A program made the translations under genes and the position numbers. 64,000 nt of DNA. It comes from Natrinema halophilum (GTDB lineage Archaea > Halobacteriota > Halobacteria > Halobacteriales > Natrialbaceae). The stretch is from the NCBI RefSeq assembly GCF_013402815.2, contig NZ_CP058601.1, positions 4,092,001 through 4,156,000 on the forward strand, written 5' to 3'. Below the pieces are notes generated by a model. That model was not told the DNA's origin. It did no database searches and worked only from the letters and a program-made list of their open reading frames with translations. Shown here in pieces: positions 1-8,250 of this stretch (positions within the stretch are counted from its first letter, which is position 1; each line of letters opens with the position of its first letter).

Positions 1-5
1 GATTT

Positions 6-1190
6 ATGACGCGAACTGTTTGGGTGAAAGCCGACGACGCGGTCGGCGACTGGGACGTCCGCCGGGCGCGGATCACCGCCGCACTCGAGGCGGGTGTAGA
101 CTGGGTACTGGTCGACGAAGAAGACGTGGGACGCGTCCGCGAACTCGGCGACATCAACGTCGCCGCGTTTCGGACCGGCGGGGACGTGACCTTGGTCGAC
201 GACGCCGAAAGCGACGACACAGAGCCGGCCGCACGGGCGGACGCGGTCGTCGTCGGGAAAGGCGGCGAAGGCGACGCCACCATCGACCTCCCGGAGGACT
301 TCTCAGGATCGGCAGACCTCTCGACGCTGCGTCGTGACCGCGATTTCGATCGGGGTGCGTACGTCCGCATCCTCGGCAAAGAGTACGAACACTTCGCCGA
401 AACCGCCGCCGAAGAAGCCGACCACACGATCGTCATCGGTGAGGACTGGACGATTATTCCTCTCGAGAATCTGATCGCCCGCATCGGCGAGGAAACCGAC
501 CTCGTCGCTGGCGTGACCAACGCCGAAGAGGCGAAAACAGCCTTCGAAACGCTCGAAATCGGGGCTGACGCCGTCCTGTTGGATTCGGACGATCCGGACG
601 AAATCCGGAAAACCGTCGAAGTCCGCGACGAGGCCGAACGCGAACGCCTCGATCTCGAGTACGCCGAGGTACTCGACGTCGAACGTGCCGGTAGCGCCGA
701 CCGGGTCTGCGTCGACACCGGAAACCTCCTCGAACACGAGGAGGGTATGCTCGTCGGTTCGATGAGCCGCGGGCTGGTCTTCGTTCACGCAGAAACAGCC
801 GAATCGCCGTACGTTGCTTCTCGGCCGTTCCGGGTCAACGCGGGGGCAGTCCACGCCTACGTCCGCACTCCCGACGGTGGCACGAAGTACCTCGCGGAAC
901 TCCAGAGCGGCGACGAGGTCCAGGTCGTCGACCTCGAAGGGAACACCCGCGAGGCAATCGTCGGACGGGTCAAGATCGAAAAGCGGCCGATGTTCCGGGT
1001 CGCCCTCGAGACCGAAAGCGGTGACCGGGTCGAGACGCTACTGCAGAACGCGGAGACGATCAAAGTGGCTGCCACGGAGGGACGAAAGGCGGTGACCGAT
1101 CTCGAAACCGGCGACGAAATCCTGCTTTACTACGAGGACACGGCTCGACACTTCGGCGAGGCCGTCGAAGAGAGTATCATCGAGAAATAA
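6..1190 (+). CDS. 3-dehydroquinate synthase II (archaeal AroB')
   Basis: 394-residue archaeal-type DHQ synthase. It converts 2-amino-3,7-dideoxy-D-threo-hept-6-ulosonate to 3-dehydroquinate, replacing the bacterial DAHP/AroB entry to the shikimate pathway in the cytoplasm. The start MTRTVWVKADD and the internal stretches VDTGNLLEHEEGMLVGSMS and RPFRVNAGAVHAYV are characteristic of the family. The length is full and the acidic composition is typical of a halophile. The DHQ dehydratase that uses its product lies about 2.5 kb downstream on the opposite strand, so the two steps are near neighbours but not co-transcribed. The ATG is 5 bases from the window edge, so the promoter is not visible. Confidence 0.95.
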   Translation: MTRTVWVKADDAVGDWDVRRARITAALEAGVDWVLVDEEDVGRVRELGDINVAAFRTGGDVTLVDDAESDDTEPAARADAVVVGKGGEGDATIDLPEDFSGSADLSTLRRDRDFDRGAYVRILGKEYEHFAETAAEEADHTIVIGEDWTIIPLENLIARIGEETDLVAGVTNAEEAKTAFETLEIGADAVLLDSDDPDEIRKTVEVRDEAERERLDLEYAEVLDVERAGSADRVCVDTGNLLEHEEGMLVGSMSRGLVFVHAETAESPYVASRPFRVNAGAVHAYVRTPDGGTKYLAELQSGDEVQVVDLEGNTREAIVGRVKIEKRPMFRVALETESGDRVETLLQNAETIKVAATEGRKAVTDLETGDEILLYYEDTARHFGEAVEESIIEK

Positions 1191-1407
1191 CGGATTTCAT
1201 CTACCTCTCGCCCCGTTTACAGAGCTGGTTGGTAACGTATACCACGGCAGGCGCTGGGACCGAGTAGAAAACCACGGTCTTTCAACTCCTCAGTGGATTC
1301 TCTCTGACCGTTACACCTGGTCGGATGCTAACGTTCAATTTTTCTATTAATTTATGGAAACATTGTCCCCAACCTATGGTGGTCGCTGTCGTTTTTCCAG
1401 CCGGACC

Positions 1408-2664
1408 ATGAGCGTCACGCAAGACAAAGTCAGAGCGGTTGACACACCCGAGTACGCGGTGACGCTGCGCAATGCCGGCCTGGCAGGGGCAGGCGGTGCC
1501 GGCTTTCCGACGTACGCCAAGTGGGAACGACTCGAGGAAGTCGACTCGTTGCTCGTCAACCACCAGGAGAGCGAACCGAACTACTACATGGACAAGTGGC
1601 TGGGCCGTGAACGAGCCGACGAACTGGCGTCTCTGTTCGACGGGTTGCTCGGCCACGCCTTCGACCGAATCGTCATCAGTACAAAGCGGGCCGACCGAGA
1701 CGAGTGGCTTGGTGAACTCGAAACGGCGACCGACGCGAGGATCTACGAACCGGCTGACCTTCCGATCGATAGCGACGAAACGGGCATCGTAATCGCCTAC
1801 ACGGCGGACAAGTACGAGTTCGGAATGGAAAGCGTCCTCATGCGGATCGTCGCAGACGTCGTCATGCAAGGCGAGGAGTTGCCGATGGATCACGGTTGGA
1901 TCGTCCAGAATACGGAGACGCTTTTCAACGTGTACCGTGCGCTAGTCGACGGTGAGCCGACGACCGAGAAGTTCGTCCACGTCGACGGCCGGGTCCCGAC
2001 CCACCGGTTCCTCGAGGTACCGGTCGGCACGCCTGCAACGGCGCTCCTCGAGGCCGCGGGTCGATCGGCAAGTCTCGAAGCGAACGAGGTTATCCTCGAC
2101 GGCGGCCCGGGATGGTGTTTCGAAATCGAACAGCCCCCGGAGACGTTCGGTGTCCGCAAGCGAACGAACTGTCTGCTCGTAATCGAGGAATCGGTCGTCG
2201 CGGAGAACCGCCTCGGGAGCGGCGGGCGGGTCAACGTCCTCGCGCCGGCGGCCTGGAAGCAGTCGAGTCACGAGACGGAACTAACGGCGACGCTCGCTCC
2301 AGACCGGGTCGAGGTTCCGTTGATAACGAATCCCGACTTCGAAGGCGTGGTTACTCCGAGCGAACCGATCGTCCAGGCCGCAGACGAGGTACAGGCCGGG
2401 GAGATGATTGCGCAACCGGCTGACGGTATCAGCGTGGCCCAACACGCCACCATCGACGGGACGGTAACGGCTGTTGACGACGAATCCATCACGATCGAAC
2501 GGGCCGACGCTGAGGCCACAGGCGCGAGTACTACTCACGCCACAACCGAAGCCGACCCGCACTGGATCTACTGGACGTGGTGTTCCGCGTGTGGCCGGTA
2601 TCTCCCGGAACCACGGCTCGAGACCGGACGTGCCACCGAAATCGTCTGCCGCGGGTGTCGCTGA
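1408..2664 (+). CDS. RnfC/NuoF-like (51 kDa NADH dehydrogenase domain) protein with C-terminal zinc ribbon
   Basis: 418-residue soluble protein. Residues about 18-40 carry the glycine-rich GLAGAGGAGFPTYAKW motif, the FMN/NADH-binding signature shared by NuoF, RnfC and PduS. It is followed by NHQESEPNYYMDKW and a SLBB-like central part (PTHRFLEVPVGTPA). The C terminus has a CSAC...CRGC pair that could bind zinc; no four-cysteine 4Fe-4S signature is seen. I chose the ATG at 1408 (MSVTQDKV) over the upstream in-frame ATG at 1354 because the extra 18 residues are basic and atypical. No other Rnf, Nqr or Nuo subunit gene is next to it, so its electron partner is unknown. Confidence 0.75.
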   Translation: MSVTQDKVRAVDTPEYAVTLRNAGLAGAGGAGFPTYAKWERLEEVDSLLVNHQESEPNYYMDKWLGRERADELASLFDGLLGHAFDRIVISTKRADRDEWLGELETATDARIYEPADLPIDSDETGIVIAYTADKYEFGMESVLMRIVADVVMQGEELPMDHGWIVQNTETLFNVYRALVDGEPTTEKFVHVDGRVPTHRFLEVPVGTPATALLEAAGRSASLEANEVILDGGPGWCFEIEQPPETFGVRKRTNCLLVIEESVVAENRLGSGGRVNVLAPAAWKQSSHETELTATLAPDRVEVPLITNPDFEGVVTPSEPIVQAADEVQAGEMIAQPADGISVAQHATIDGTVTAVDDESITIERADAEATGASTTHATTEADPHWIYWTWCSACGRYLPEPRLETGRATEIVCRGCR

Positions 2665-2795
2665 CGGCCCCTCTCGAAGGTACGTTTCAGTCATCACGGG
2701 TGAGGACGGGCCCGACACAGGTCGGGACAGTATCCCGGTTTCGTCATTGGATCGAACTCGACTTCGAACTTGATCCGGGTCGGTGTCCTCGCAAC

Positions 2796-2957
2796 TTATC
2801 GGATACACGGCCGCACATCCGTTGACCGAATCCACGCGGATGGGTTCCGTCGGTCGGTAACGATCGTTCCATCGCCGTCCGCGTAGCTCACATACTGATC
2901 GATATCGAAGTCGGCCGTGACGACCTGCTCGTCGCGTTGTTTTCCGTTCGTTTGCAT
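2796..2957 (-). CDS. Small DUF7331-like haloarchaeal protein
   Basis: 53-residue ORF below common gene-caller cut-offs, read from ATG at 2957 to TAA at 2796. The core is acidic and aromatic (FDIDQYVSYADGDGTIVTD) and is followed by NPSAWIRST. This matches what I remember of the haloarchaeal DUF7331 pattern: a Tyr-rich strand, then D-x-x-NP-x-AW-I-x-S/T. The rest of the 2665-3136 gap shows no other coding signal. The function of the family is unknown. The call rests on the motif and on halophile-like composition; a database match would settle it. Confidence 0.6.
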   Translation of the reverse strand: MQTNGKQRDEQVVTADFDIDQYVSYADGDGTIVTDRRNPSAWIRSTDVRPCIR

Positions 2958-3136
2958 TCAGATCACTCCCGCCGGTTGCGTCGGCAGTCGACGAGGTGCG
3001 CCTCGGTATCCGACGCGGCGGCAAAAGAGCTCCGACGATATCCTACTAGGGTGATTATATCACGCGTGGTTCCCGCAGTAGGAGACGGATGGGGCCGACG
3101 ACGAGCTAGATCTGAACCGCGGCCGCTCCCGCGCGT

Positions 3137-3574
3137 TTACGCCTGCCTCGTCTCTTCGTCAGCCGACTCGGGATCGAGTCGCGTCGTACACCAGTGACAG
3201 AACTCGAGGTCCCCGTCGATTTCCTTTCCGCACTCGGGACACATCAGACCCTCTGTTTTAGTGTCACTGCCGGGCGGATAGCCGAGCGCGCGAACGGTCG
3301 CGTCGATCGCGGCGAACAGAGCGATAAACGAAAGGAGGAACTGAGCCATCGCGTCAGTTTCCTCGGCCATGATCGTCGCTTGCTCGAGTACCCCGTCGTA
3401 ACTGGTTATCGGACCGGCGGCCGCTATCTGATCGATCGGGAGAAAAAGAGCGCTCGCGATGAAAAAGAGACCAGCGAAGACGGCAGCACGGAGCCAGTCG
3501 CGGACGAGGACGTGGCCTGCGCCAGGCATAATCACCGAGAGGCCGGCAGCGAGAAGCGCGCGGAACCATGTCAT
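3137..3574 (-). CDS. Membrane protein with C-terminal zinc ribbon
   Basis: 145 residues. Two to three hydrophobic segments are visible: about residues 5-23 (ALLAAGLSVIMPGAGHVLV), 30-50, and about 82-95 (FLLSFIALFAAIDATV). They are followed by a cytoplasmic zinc ribbon with CPECGKE...CHWC. The architecture, a small TM region plus a zinc ribbon, is common among uncharacterised haloarchaeal proteins. It lies convergent with the small ORF region and upstream of aroD on the same strand, separated by 60 bases. No function can be assigned. Confidence 0.75.
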   Translation of the reverse strand: MTWFRALLAAGLSVIMPGAGHVLVRDWLRAAVFAGLFFIASALFLPIDQIAAAGPITSYDGVLEQATIMAEETDAMAQFLLSFIALFAAIDATVRALGYPPGSDTKTEGLMCPECGKEIDGDLEFCHWCTTRLDPESADEETRQA

Positions 3575-3634
3575 TGTTCGTGGGGAAGGTAGGGGACCCC
3601 CGCCCTTAACATTCCGATTTCGATTGTTTTCAAT

Positions 3635-4309
3635 TCAGACGAGTCGGGCCACCAGGTCAGCGAGCGTTTCGAGGTCGTACTGGCCCGGTGCGGTCGCTTC
3701 CCCGGGGTCGACGGGCGCATAACCGATTTTTGATCCGTAGACGGGCGCCACCGCACGGGTGTGACTTCCGAGTTGACCCATCGCCATCGTCGCGACGGTA
3801 GCGCCGTGGGCAGTTAGTTGCTCGGTCGCCGAAAGCAACGCGAGCGTATCCGTCCGGGATTCGGCCGTGACCGCCAGTTTCGCGACGTCTGCGTATTTGC
3901 CCGCTTCTGTCAAGGTTCGAACCATCTCGGGCCGGGGCGGGGTTGTCTCGAAATCGTGGGCGGATGCCACGAGTGACACGTTTCGCTTCCGGACCGCCTC
4001 GAGTACCTGCTCGGCCGCGCCGTCCAGAATCGACTCGAGTTCGACGTCGATTGCCTCGACGGGGCCGAACGTGGCCGCTTCGGTCAACGCTTCGAGTCGG
4101 CCCTGATCTTCAGCTCTGCCGCCTTCCCACTCGGCGCGGTTAGTCGCGAGGATCGGCAATTCGCCGTCGTAGGCCTGGAGCGCCGCCAGCGGGTCGTCGG
4201 CCAGATCCATCCGGAACTCGATCGCATCGGCGTGTTTGCGGGCCGCGGGTTCGTCCGTGAGATCCGCGGTCGACGCGGCGAGCACGAACGAGTCGAAGTC
4301 TACTCCCAT
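3635..4309 (-). CDS. aroD: 3-dehydroquinate dehydratase, type I
   Basis: 224 residues. It dehydrates 3-dehydroquinate to 3-dehydroshikimate through a Schiff-base lysine. Visible hallmarks are the EFRMDL start of the barrel, the catalytic histidine in SAHDFE, the Schiff-base lysine in YADVAKLAV, and the C-terminal SHTRAVAPVYGSKIGYAPV segment. The length fits the archaeal type I enzyme. It is transcribed toward the zinc-ribbon membrane protein and lies about 2.5 kb from the DHQ synthase II gene that supplies its substrate. Confidence 0.95.
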   Translation of the reverse strand: MGVDFDSFVLAASTADLTDEPAARKHADAIEFRMDLADDPLAALQAYDGELPILATNRAEWEGGRAEDQGRLEALTEAATFGPVEAIDVELESILDGAAEQVLEAVRKRNVSLVASAHDFETTPPRPEMVRTLTEAGKYADVAKLAVTAESRTDTLALLSATEQLTAHGATVATMAMGQLGSHTRAVAPVYGSKIGYAPVDPGEATAPGQYDLETLADLVARLV

Positions 4310-4375
4310 TACTACCCAGTGCGAACGAGCGCGGCAAAAACGATGTCGTTCCGGCGAGTGTTCGTGCGTCCGTCG

Positions 4376-5356
4376 TTAGGCCAGACCGACCGTCTCCTCG
4401 GCTTCGAGGAGTTCGTGGTACCGATTTCGAATCGTGACTTCGGAGATATCGGCGACATCGCTGACCGCGGCCTGGGTGGTCTTCTCGTTGGTCAACAAGG
4501 CGGCTGCGTAGACTGCTGCCGCAGCGAGGCCGACCGGCGACTTGCCGGAGTGGACGCCTTTCTCCTTGGCGTTCTGGAGCAGCGATCGTGCGCGGTGTTC
4601 GGCTTCGTCCGAGAGCTCGAGACCCGAAGCGAAACGAGGCACGTAGCTTTCTGGGTCTGCGGGTTGGACCTCGAGACCGAGTTCGCGGACGACGTACCGA
4701 TAGGTGCGGGCGATCTCGTTTTTCTCTACGCGGGAGACGTCGGCAATTTCGTCGAGACTTCGGGGAACGCCGGCCTGACGTGCGGCGGCGTAGACACAGG
4801 CCGTCGAGACGCCCTCGATAGACCGACCGGGAAGGAGGTCCTCGTCGAGCGCTCGCCGATAAATGACGCTGGCCGTTTCACGGACGTTCGTCGGCAGGCC
4901 GAGCGCGGAGGCCATCCGATCGATTTCTCCCAGCGCTTGCTTGAGGTTTCGCTCCTTCGAGTCGCGGGTGCGAAATCGCTCGTTCCATTTTCGCAGGCGC
5001 TGCATCTTCTCGCGCTGGCGCGAGCCGAGCGAATTGCCGTAGGCGTCTTTATTGCGCCAGTCGATGTTTGTCGAGAGTCCTTTGTCGTGCATCGTATTCG
5101 TCGTGGGCGCACCGACACGGGATTTCTCGTTCTTTTCTGCGGCGTCGAACGCACGCCACTCGGGGCCACGGTCGACCGAATCCTCCTCGACGACGAGTCC
5201 GCAGTCTTCACAGACAGTCTCTCCGTGCTCGTCGTCGACGATGAGTTGACCCGTACACTCGGGACAGACCAGGTCTGTCGATTCGCTTTCGGCTTCCTGT
5301 TCGTTTGTTTCGGGATCGCTACGTCGTACTCTCGTGTTCGATGGTGCGTTAGTCAT
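4376..5356 (-). CDS. tfb: Transcription initiation factor IIB (TFB)
   Basis: 326 residues from the ATG at 5356 (MTNAPSNTRVRR); a longer in-frame ATG at 5419 adds a poorly conserved basic leader. Order of parts: an acidic leader, a zinc ribbon (CPEC...CEDC, residues about 29-50), the B-reader/linker (RGPEWRAFD), and two cyclin folds. The first contains NLKQALGEIDRMASALGLP. The recognition helix of the second is SVDVADISEVTIRNRYHELL-like. TFB bridges TBP-bound promoters and RNA polymerase. Haloarchaea usually encode several TFBs, so this is one paralogue and its specific regulon is not evident. Confidence 0.97.
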   Translation of the reverse strand: MTNAPSNTRVRRSDPETNEQEAESESTDLVCPECTGQLIVDDEHGETVCEDCGLVVEEDSVDRGPEWRAFDAAEKNEKSRVGAPTTNTMHDKGLSTNIDWRNKDAYGNSLGSRQREKMQRLRKWNERFRTRDSKERNLKQALGEIDRMASALGLPTNVRETASVIYRRALDEDLLPGRSIEGVSTACVYAAARQAGVPRSLDEIADVSRVEKNEIARTYRYVVRELGLEVQPADPESYVPRFASGLELSDEAEHRARSLLQNAKEKGVHSGKSPVGLAAAAVYAAALLTNEKTTQAAVSDVADISEVTIRNRYHELLEAEETVGLA

Positions 5357-5513
5357 GCGATGGCGAATGCTCCCGGCCGAACCAATCGCAAAAGCCCGGA
5401 CGGATTCGTTACCTCTCACGTTCAGACACTCGAGGTTTAATGGTTTCGGAATCTTGTCCAGATCTCCATCGAAACTGGATAATTCTGGCTAAAGAGCATG
5501 ATAGATAGTAACA

Positions 5514-5523
5514 TTAACGTTAA
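5514..5523. promoter_or_regulatory. Short AT-rich palindrome upstream of the DUF84 NTPase gene
   Basis: TTAACGTTAA is a perfect 10-base palindrome about 50 bases before the ATG at 5575, in the AT-rich divergent gap between tfb and the NTPase gene. It could be part of a promoter or an operator; the site is too short to assign. Confidence 0.25.
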
Positions 5524-5574
5524 GAGGAAGATATGAAACGATGCTGCCAATTATCCCCTTCTCGAACGGAAGGT

Positions 5575-6099
5575 ATGGAAATCGCAGTTGGAAGTACGAA
5601 CCCGGTCAAGATCGACGCCGTCGAACGAACGCTCGAGCGGTACGATCCGACCGTCACCGCCATCGACGTCGATTCGGGGGTCGGCGAGCAACCACGGTCG
5701 GTCGACGAGACGGTGAGGGGAGCGGAGAACCGCGCTCGACGAGCGCTCGCTGCGACCCGTGCTGATTACGGCGTCGGCCTCGAGGGTGGTATCGCCCGAT
5801 TCGAGCCGGTGCCTGGGCTTTCTCTGATCATGTGGGGTGCCGTGACGGACGGGGCTCGGACGGAGCGAGGCGGAGGCCCGGTGCTTCGCCTTCCCGACCG
5901 CGTCGCAGAACGGGTTACGGAGGGAGCGGAGCTGGGACCGATACTAGACGAGATGCTCGGAACCGAAAACGTCGCCCAGGCTGAAGGAGCGGCGGGCGTC
6001 CTTACGGCAGGATTAACCGACCGAACGCAAGCGCTCGGTGAGGCAGTTTCGTGTTCGTTTGGCCCCTTCCTGACGGACTATTACGACGCCGACAGCTAA
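5575..6099 (+). CDS. Inosine/xanthosine triphosphatase-like protein (DUF84/YjjX)
   Basis: 174 residues from the ATG at 5575 (MEIAVGSTNPVKIDAV); the upstream in-frame ATG at 5533 adds a non-conserved leader. The opening GSTNPVK and later GLEGGIARFE are the signature nucleotide-binding segments of the DUF84 house-cleaning NTPase family, which hydrolyses non-canonical ITP/XTP to limit their incorporation into nucleic acids. The C-terminal FLTDYYD is also typical. It is divergent from tfb, with about 220 bases between start codons. Confidence 0.85.
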   Translation: MEIAVGSTNPVKIDAVERTLERYDPTVTAIDVDSGVGEQPRSVDETVRGAENRARRALAATRADYGVGLEGGIARFEPVPGLSLIMWGAVTDGARTERGGGPVLRLPDRVAERVTEGAELGPILDEMLGTENVAQAEGAAGVLTAGLTDRTQALGEAVSCSFGPFLTDYYDADS

Positions 6100-6333
6100 C
6101 TGGGACTCGAATCTGCTCACTCGACGCAGTCTCCGTCGTTGTAGCTGTAGCCAGCATATCGATGACCGACACGATCACGAACTACCGATAGTCTCATTCA
6201 GAGATGTTTTAACCGGTCGTACCAATGGAAGCTTTCCGGTCGATTATTCTCCGATTACTCACCAGAGAAATCGCAGGACGCAAGCGGGTTAACCGTGCGT
6301 ACCAAACCCCCTAAGGGCAGTCCTGACATTCGA

Positions 6334-6573
6334 ATGAGTATGAGCACTGCAATGGCCCCCGACCTCACGAGTAAACAACAACAGATTCTGGAGTACCTCC
6401 GGGAGAACGCGGCGACGAAGACGTACTTCAAATCTCGTCTTATCGGGAAGGAACTTGGAATGACGGCGAAAGAGGTCGGCTCGAACATCACCGCCCTCCA
6501 GAGCAGCGAGTACGACGTCGAGATCGAAAAATGGGGTTACTCCTCGAGCACGACCTGGAAAGTCGATATTTGA
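6334..6573 (+). CDS. Small winged-helix-like DUF7123 family protein
   Basis: 79 residues. The helical head (LTSKQQQILEYLRENA) and the segment FKSRLIGKELGMTAKEVGSN resemble a winged-helix DNA-binding domain, followed by a beta wing (EKWGYSSSTTWKV). The protein is highly conserved in haloarchaea under the DUF7123 name, to my recollection. ATGs at 6334 and 6340 are both possible. It is a stand-alone gene before the HAD hydrolase. A role as a small DNA-binding regulator is inferred from the fold only. Confidence 0.75.
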   Translation: MSMSTAMAPDLTSKQQQILEYLRENAATKTYFKSRLIGKELGMTAKEVGSNITALQSSEYDVEIEKWGYSSSTTWKVDI

Positions 6574-6690
6574 TCCGAGAACGAGCGAAACTGGTCTCTC
6601 TTCCGTAATCGTGTGGCACCGAAATTCGATGCAGCGATAGCCGCCGGCAACGCCGAACTCTCTTCTATCGCGAGGCACAAATCCGCGTAA

Positions 6691-7362
6691 ATGACGACGG
6701 CAGTACTATTCGACATGGATGGGGTGATCCTCGAGGGGCCCCGGACAGAACCGGACGTGTACGCCAACGCCGCCGACGCCGCCCTCGTCGAATTGGAAGC
6801 CGATCCGTCTCCGTCACAGCGACGCGATTTCAGACGCCACGATTACGACCGAATCCGAGATCACTGCGTCGATCTCGACGTCGATCCCGCGGAGTTCTGG
6901 CGTCTGAAAGAGACGTACGCCTCGAGTCGAACCCACGATCGACTTCGAGACGGCGAGCGAGGGACGTACGACGATATCGACGCAATCCGCGATCTCGCCG
7001 ATCGAACGACGGTCGGCCTCGTCACCAACAATCGCCACGAAACTGCCGAATTCGTCGCCGACTACCTCGGGTTCGATTTCGACGTCGTTCGCGGACGGGA
7101 CCCTACATTCGAGGGCTACGACAGACGCAAGCCCGACCCCTACTACATCGAGGAGGCACTGGACGCACTCGACATCACCGAGGGCGTCTACGTCGGTGAT
7201 TCTCCAAAGGACGTCGTGGCCGGCCGCGCAGCTGGCCTCGAGACGGCGTTCGTCCGGCGACCGCACAACCGCGCGCGCGAACGCCCGGCGAACGCGACGT
7301 ACGACCTCGAATCCCTTCAGGAGGTAGTAGACGTACTCGAATCGGCCGGCGGTAACGGATAA
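6691..7362 (+). CDS. HAD-superfamily hydrolase (phosphatase)
   Basis: 223 residues with all HAD motifs. Motif I is FDMDGVI at the N terminus (nucleophile and acid/base Asp). Motif II is the threonine in VGLVTNN. Motif III is the lysine in DRRKPDP. Motif IV is YVGDSPKDVVAG. The cap is an alpha-helical insertion (about residues 20-90), as in phosphoglycolate-phosphatase-like enzymes. The substrate cannot be read from sequence. Because haloarchaeal nucleoside catabolism needs a HAD-type sugar-bisphosphate phosphatase and part of that pathway lies at 33-38 kb, it is a weak candidate, but the distance gives no real support. Confidence 0.9.
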   Translation: MTTAVLFDMDGVILEGPRTEPDVYANAADAALVELEADPSPSQRRDFRRHDYDRIRDHCVDLDVDPAEFWRLKETYASSRTHDRLRDGERGTYDDIDAIRDLADRTTVGLVTNNRHETAEFVADYLGFDFDVVRGRDPTFEGYDRRKPDPYYIEEALDALDITEGVYVGDSPKDVVAGRAAGLETAFVRRPHNRARERPANATYDLESLQEVVDVLESAGGNG

Positions 7363-7393
7363 TCGTTCTTTCCGGAAACGTCCGTTACTTCCG

Positions 7394-8011
7394 TTAGACG
7401 TCGTACGTCAGAAACCGATCGGCATTCCGAGCTAGCGTTCGCGCACGAGCGCCGAACGAATCCGCGTGGCGAACGACGAGTACCAGCACCGTCTCCGGCC
7501 GTTCGACCGCGTAGCCGTCGTCTCTGGATAGTAATCCGGCTTCCTCGAGTTCGCCAGCGTATTTACTGACCGTCGGTGGAGAGACGTCCAGGGACGTTGC
7601 AAGATCGCCCGCCGTCGCGTCAGGGTTCAATAGGAGCTCGATCAACATCCCGCGAGGCGTTTCCCGCCGAAGATAGCCGAGTGCCCGTTTCTCGAACTCG
7701 TCGAACCTGCCGGCTGTGACGAACCGTTTGTAATCGCCGTCGCGATAGCGCTCGATGGCGTCGACCTCCTCGAGTCGGCGGAGGTGATGCTGGGTTTCGC
7801 CGGTCCCGAGCTGGAGATCGTCCCGAATCTTCGAGAAGTGCGCGCCCGGCGTCGTGGAGAGATACCCCGCGATCGCATCGCGGGCATCACTTTCACCCGT
7901 GTCAGCCGCGGCTGTGTCCGAGAGTCCGACTAGCGGAGAAGCGGCACCGAGGGCGGCGAATCGGCGCAGGGTCGCTCGTTTCTCGTCGTCGACCCCGTCG
8001 GGTGGTGTCAT
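7394..8011 (-). CDS. Two-domain winged-helix regulator with Tat-like N terminus
   Basis: 205 residues. Two winged helices are visible: residues about 43-95 (GAHFSKIRDDLQLGTGETQHHL) and about 115-170 (ATAGDLATSLDVSPPTVSKY). Similar tandem winged-helix proteins are common haloarchaeal regulators. What is odd is the N terminus: a twin arginine in TLRRFAALGAASPLVGL, a short hydrophobic run, and TAAAD resembling a Tat leader with a cleavage site. A DNA-binding protein should not be exported, so the leader may act as an anchor, or the annotation or signal reading may be wrong. It is encoded in the same direction as the SPFH/NfeD genes behind it. Confidence 0.8.
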   Translation of the reverse strand: MTPPDGVDDEKRATLRRFAALGAASPLVGLSDTAAADTGESDARDAIAGYLSTTPGAHFSKIRDDLQLGTGETQHHLRRLEEVDAIERYRDGDYKRFVTAGRFDEFEKRALGYLRRETPRGMLIELLLNPDATAGDLATSLDVSPPTVSKYAGELEEAGLLSRDDGYAVERPETVLVLVVRHADSFGARARTLARNADRFLTYDV

Positions 8012-8110
8012 AGCTGCCTACGGTCCCTTGGAGGCGACCCGTAAAACAGGTTTCGCTCCGCTTTGTTCACGGAAAACGACCAGTACCGTATCGGACTGTT
8101 ATGATCGGTG

Positions 8111-8172
8111 AACGGTAGTGGCTGCTTACTTGCCGTCTAGAACGGTGCTGCTGCTCCAGTAACACTACCGTT
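8111..8172. repeat. Long inverted repeat between the winged-helix gene and the SPFH gene
   Basis: AACGGTAGTG (8111-8120) and its exact complement CACTACCGTT (8163-8172) enclose 42 bases that contain a smaller CCGT/ACGG pair. A folded RNA hairpin or a looped operator could form. It lies after the SPFH stop codon (8251, minus strand) and before the winged-helix start (8011), so it may be a terminator or leader structure. There is no clear T-tract. Confidence 0.4.
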
Positions 8173-8250
8173 TGGTGATCTTCAACCGAGGAAAAATCGG
8201 AACCGGACGCGGTCGAACGGGTTGTCGTGGTCGATCGTGGCGTGGCTCAC

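Noticed and set aside
1191-1407. tRNA or other structured RNA in gaps (also 6100-6333, 16741-17032, 36639-36787, 44392-44757)
   Set aside because: I looked for tRNA hallmarks (GTTCGA-type T-loop with pairing arms and acceptor stem) and found none that fold consistently.
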